Assembly: GCF_030815985.1 (NCBI RefSeq)
Contig: NZ_JAUSXM010000001.1
Span: 5,766,001 to 5,830,000, forward strand
DNA from: Paenibacillus sp. W2I17
GTDB lineage: Bacteria > Bacillota > Bacilli > Paenibacillales > Paenibacillaceae
DNA length: 64,000 nt
Reading direction: 5' to 3'
Part shown: in pieces, positions 61,852-64,000 of the stretch
Position numbering within the stretch: position 1 is the first letter of the stretch
How the letters are laid out: every line of letters starts with the position of its first letter
Notes under the pieces: model-generated
The model's database searches: none
What the model saw: the letters and a program-made list of their open reading frames with translations, nothing else
What the model was told of the DNA's origin: nothing
Translations under genes and position numbers: made by a program

Positions 61852-62958
61852 CTATTCGTACACTTGAATTTCATTGTAGAACGTATCACGTTCTACCGGA
61901 ATACGTCCTGCACCCTTAATGAGCCATATGAGCTCTTTACGTGTAAGGCCTTCAGGTGTGAGTGCACCTGCCGCATGACTAATCCGTTCGCGAACGATCG
62001 TGCCGTGTGCATCCGAAGCACCAAATCCAAGGGCAACTTGAGCTAGCTGTGGACCGATGTTAATGAAGTATGCTTTGATATGATCGATGTTATCCAGCAT
62101 CAGACGGCTGATCGCAATTGTTTTGAGATCCTCATAAGCCGAGTTACGACGCATAATGCTCGCGTTTTTACTTTTTGGCTGCATGGAAAGCGGGATAAAG
62201 ACCATAAATCCGTTGGTCTCGTCTTGCAATTCACGGATCTGCACCATATGGTTGACGCGGTCCTCGTAGGATTCGATCGATCCATACAACATCGTAGTAT
62301 GTGTACGCATGCCGAGATCATGAGCTGTACGGTGCACCTCAAGATAACGATCCACGTTGGCTTTGTCTACACGCATTTTTTTGCGATATTCATCCGAGAG
62401 AATCTCAGCGCCGCCACCAGTCAATGTTTTCAGACCTGCTTTTTGCAGCTCTTGCAGAACTTCTCTGATACTGAGCCCGCTAATCCGGGTGAAGAAATCA
62501 ATCTCGGCTGCCGTGTAAGCTTTCAGTGTAACATCCGGATATTTCTCGTTTAAAGCACGCAGGGAATCGACATAATATTGAAAAGGAACATGGTTGTTAT
62601 GTCCGCCTACGATATGGAACTCACGTACGCCCGGATGAATATGCTGTTCCACATAATCGATCATTTCCTGACCGGATAATGTATAGGAGCCTTCTTCACC
62701 TTGGTCTTTACGGAAATTACAAAAAGCGCAGTGAGCTTCACATACGTTTGTAAAATAAAGACTCATATTTTCGATGAAATATACTTTCTTACCATTCTTT
62801 CTCAGGTTGGCCTCATTGGCCAGCTGGCCCAAAGTCAGCAGATCATCTGTTTCATACAGATATACGCCGTCTTCTACGTTCAGCCTTACGCCGTTCTGCA
62901 CTTTCTCAACGATTTCAGCCATTCTTTTGTCTGTGAACGGTGTTACCAATGTAGACAT
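61852..62958 (-). CDS. mqnE: aminodeoxyfutalosine synthase
   Basis: A 368-residue radical-SAM enzyme that joins SAM's adenosyl group to 3-[(1-carboxyvinyl)oxy]benzoate to give aminodeoxyfutalosine, the first radical step of the futalosine route to menaquinone. The cluster motif is CEAHCAFC near residues 74-81. 'VREFHIVGGHNNHVPFQYYV' and 'LTGGGAEILSD' are typical of MqnE/MqnC. ATG 62958 follows AGGAGG. Presence of MqnE suggests the organism lacks the classical MenFDHCEB route, as many Paenibacillus do. Confidence 0.92.
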   Translation of the reverse strand: MSTLVTPFTDKRMAEIVEKVQNGVRLNVEDGVYLYETDDLLTLGQLANEANLRKNGKKVYFIENMSLYFTNVCEAHCAFCNFRKDQGEEGSYTLSGQEMIDYVEQHIHPGVREFHIVGGHNNHVPFQYYVDSLRALNEKYPDVTLKAYTAAEIDFFTRISGLSIREVLQELQKAGLKTLTGGGAEILSDEYRKKMRVDKANVDRYLEVHRTAHDLGMRTHTTMLYGSIESYEDRVNHMVQIRELQDETNGFMVFIPLSMQPKSKNASIMRRNSAYEDLKTIAISRLMLDNIDHIKAYFINIGPQLAQVALGFGASDAHGTIVRERISHAAGALTPEGLTRKELIWLIKGAGRIPVERDTFYNEIQVYE

Positions 62959-63401
62959 ACTGTTTCCTCCTGTTCTTAACCGGATTTGAGTTGTGTGTAG
63001 GATCTGCATACAGAACTACATAGCAAAGATGCGGTCAACTGCCGCCTTCTTATATGGACTAACTCTTATTTACCCGGTGCAGCGTGTGCTGCGTACGTAA
63101 AGCTAATTTTTTCATTAAAGTGAGTCTTGTGACTCTATATGCATTGGGGACTGCGGACAGTCTCGAAATGTGAAAAAAATTACAACTCTATATATGATCG
63201 TCACCTGAATAAGTCATGGCAAAATATCGACATTTCAGTGCGACCACCTATTCATTATAAACCTCGTGTCGCGGGGGTTCAATACACTGGGAAGAAAAAG
63301 GAGTAGAGGGGGAACGCGGAAAGAGGCAAACATGACTTGAGACCCTTGACGGGGTGGAGTATAATTTAAAGAAGAGTTAATGAAAAGGAGAGTGACCTGG
63401 C
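62959..63401. other. intergenic region between mqnE and the ErpA-type gene
   Basis: No gene. It contains the promoter region of mqnE and, at 63337-63365, that of the ErpA-type gene. A GGACTAAC...TTTAC stretch near 63053 weakly recalls the ends of the dispersed repeat family, but not enough to call a copy. Confidence 0.5.
63337..63365 (+). promoter_or_regulatory. SigA promoter of the ErpA-type gene
   Basis: TTGAGA and TATAAT with 17 bases between, 36 bases before the ATG. Confidence 0.7.
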
Positions 63402-63758
63402 ATGATTAACATCAGCGAAACGGCTGCTGACAGATTGAAAGAGATGCTTGCACAGCAAGAAACACCTGGTATGTTCCTGCGTCTTGGCGTAGCACCGGGC
63501 GGTTGCACCGGATTTTCGTACGCCATGGGCTTTGACGATAAAGAGTCCGATGAGGACCTGTATATGGATATTCAGAGCATGAAGGTTGTAGTCGAGAAGG
63601 AAAACCTGAAGTATCTGGATGGTCTCGAAATTGATTTTGAAGAGTCCGGTATGACGGGTGGTTTCACTATCCATAATCCGAACGCGGTAGCCACTTGTGG
63701 CTGTGGATCTTCTTTCCGTACGAAGGAAGATGCGGGTGTGCCTGATAAGGATTGTTAA
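63402..63758 (+). CDS. erpA: HesB/IscA-type Fe-S carrier protein (ErpA-like)
   Basis: A 118-residue A-type iron-sulfur carrier. The three cluster ligands are Cys35 in 'GGCTGF' and Cys99 and Cys101 in 'CGCGSSF'. An additional Cys118 ends the protein. It accepts and transfers [2Fe-2S] or [4Fe-4S] clusters, and is like YutM of B. subtilis. AAAGGAG precedes the ATG. Other Fe-S genes nearby are nfu and the radical-SAM gene mqnE. Confidence 0.92.
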   Translation: MINISETAADRLKEMLAQQETPGMFLRLGVAPGGCTGFSYAMGFDDKESDEDLYMDIQSMKVVVEKENLKYLDGLEIDFEESGMTGGFTIHNPNAVATCGCGSSFRTKEDAGVPDKDC

Positions 63759-63827
63759 GAAACGGAGTTGTACAGCGGTTTCCCAATCTTGTTTTAAAAT
63801 AAGCAGTATGCAATCCCTTTAATAGAT

Positions 63828-63878
63828 AGCCTCTGAATTGTATCCGTTTAGCACGGGCATGATATCAGGGGCTTTTTT
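63828..63878 (+). terminator. terminator after the ErpA-type gene
   Basis: AGCCTCTGA and TCAGGGGCT pair with one G-T, around 28 bases of partly paired loop, followed by six T residues. Confidence 0.7.
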
Positions 63879-63900
63879 GCGTGTACTGAAAGTATCATGG

Positions 63901-63934
63901 TTGACAAACTTAGTTGTAACAACTATAGTTACAA
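63901..63934 (+). promoter_or_regulatory. promoter with overlapping operator for the right-edge gene
   Basis: TTGACA (63901-63906) and TATAGT (63924-63929) are spaced by 17 bases. An inverted repeat TTGTAAC-7-GTTACAA (63914-63934) covers the spacer and -10, so a repressor probably binds there. Confidence 0.7.
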
Positions 63935-63980
63935 TATAAAGTTCAAACATAAACAATATCGATAATTTAAAGGAGAGATC

Positions 63981-64000
63981 ATGATGAACATTGCAATCAT
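63981..64000 (+). CDS. start of a gene cut by the window edge
   Basis: An ATGATG pair behind AAAGGAGAG begins a frame reading MMNIAI before the window ends. A flavin/NAD-binding protein would fit such a start, but six residues cannot show it. The upstream promoter has an operator-like inverted repeat. Confidence 0.5.

Noticed and set aside
63040..63140. Possible fifth copy of the dispersed repeat
   Set aside because: Only GGACTAAC and TTTAC-like pieces match; spacing and the hairpin core are absent.
1..64000. CRISPR arrays, tRNA or rRNA genes, prophage or complete insertion sequences
   Set aside because: I looked for regularly spaced repeats, cloverleaf signatures and transposase or integrase motifs and saw none.

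Overview
This window looks like chromosomal DNA from a Paenibacillus-type endospore former (Bacillota). I infer this from the sporulation genes (yunB, lytH, ylbJ and two alpha/beta SASP genes, one with a textbook SigG promoter), from RNA regulators typical of Firmicutes (a tryptophan T-box and a SAM-I S-box), from an MntR-type operator, from MqnE of the futalosine menaquinone pathway, and from gene order shared with Bacillus subtilis (lipA next to lytH and yunB; yuzB, yutJ-like and yutI-like genes together). I see no rRNA, tRNA, CRISPR array, prophage, complete insertion sequence or defence island.

Layout. 1-6 kb: a SUKH-type protein, then a reductase/stress cluster (SDR, Old Yellow Enzyme, quinone-reductase-like MDR, TetR, SDR, small protein) linked by repeated AGAAyGwTCGTTCT-like operators. 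6-11.7 kb: an eroded methyltransferase, an ECF sigma/DUF3600 pair, a divergent AraC-Gfo/Idh pair, a decayed AraC gene and an HxlR regulator. 12-16 kb: pentose phosphate genes zwf, gnd and tal, with a dispersed repeat between the first two. 16-22 kb: yunB, lytH, lipA, yutD, nadK, ylbJ and a 31-residue membrane peptide. 22-31.7 kb: group II globin, DUF2225 protein, yycC with a coupled CxxC gene, a MITE-like element, pepF, SASP genes, aldose epimerase, T-box-trpS. 32-37 kb: SCO copper chaperone, Toprim protein, MFS transporter, and a CvpA-like/transglutaminase membrane protein. 36.7-41.1 kb: two tandem PbpA/PbpH-type penicillin-binding protein genes, the second frameshifted. 41-45 kb: mntABCD behind an MntR box. 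45-47.4 kb: a divergent SMP-30/TetR pair with repeated operators and a foldable leader. 47.8-54 kb: HAD phosphatase, DUF456, MurJ/SpoVB-type flippase, DUF2515, thioredoxin, ctaA. 54-58 kb: HEPN protein and S-box-metNIQ. 58-64 kb: truncated DUF2167 gene, SDR, Nfu, YuzB, NDH-2-like oxidoreductase, mqnE, ErpA-type protein, and the first codons of an operator-controlled gene.

Most of the window is housekeeping. The less ordinary signals are (i) a dispersed intergenic repeat family with terminal inverted repeats and a hairpin core at four places, (ii) two self-contained TetR circuits whose operators can be read from the sequence, (iii) a foldable leader and a 40-bp near-palindrome in the SMP-30/TetR intergenic region, (iv) the frameshifted tandem PBP gene, and (v) several decaying genes. 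All functional names rest on reading motifs and family resemblance by eye; no database search was run.
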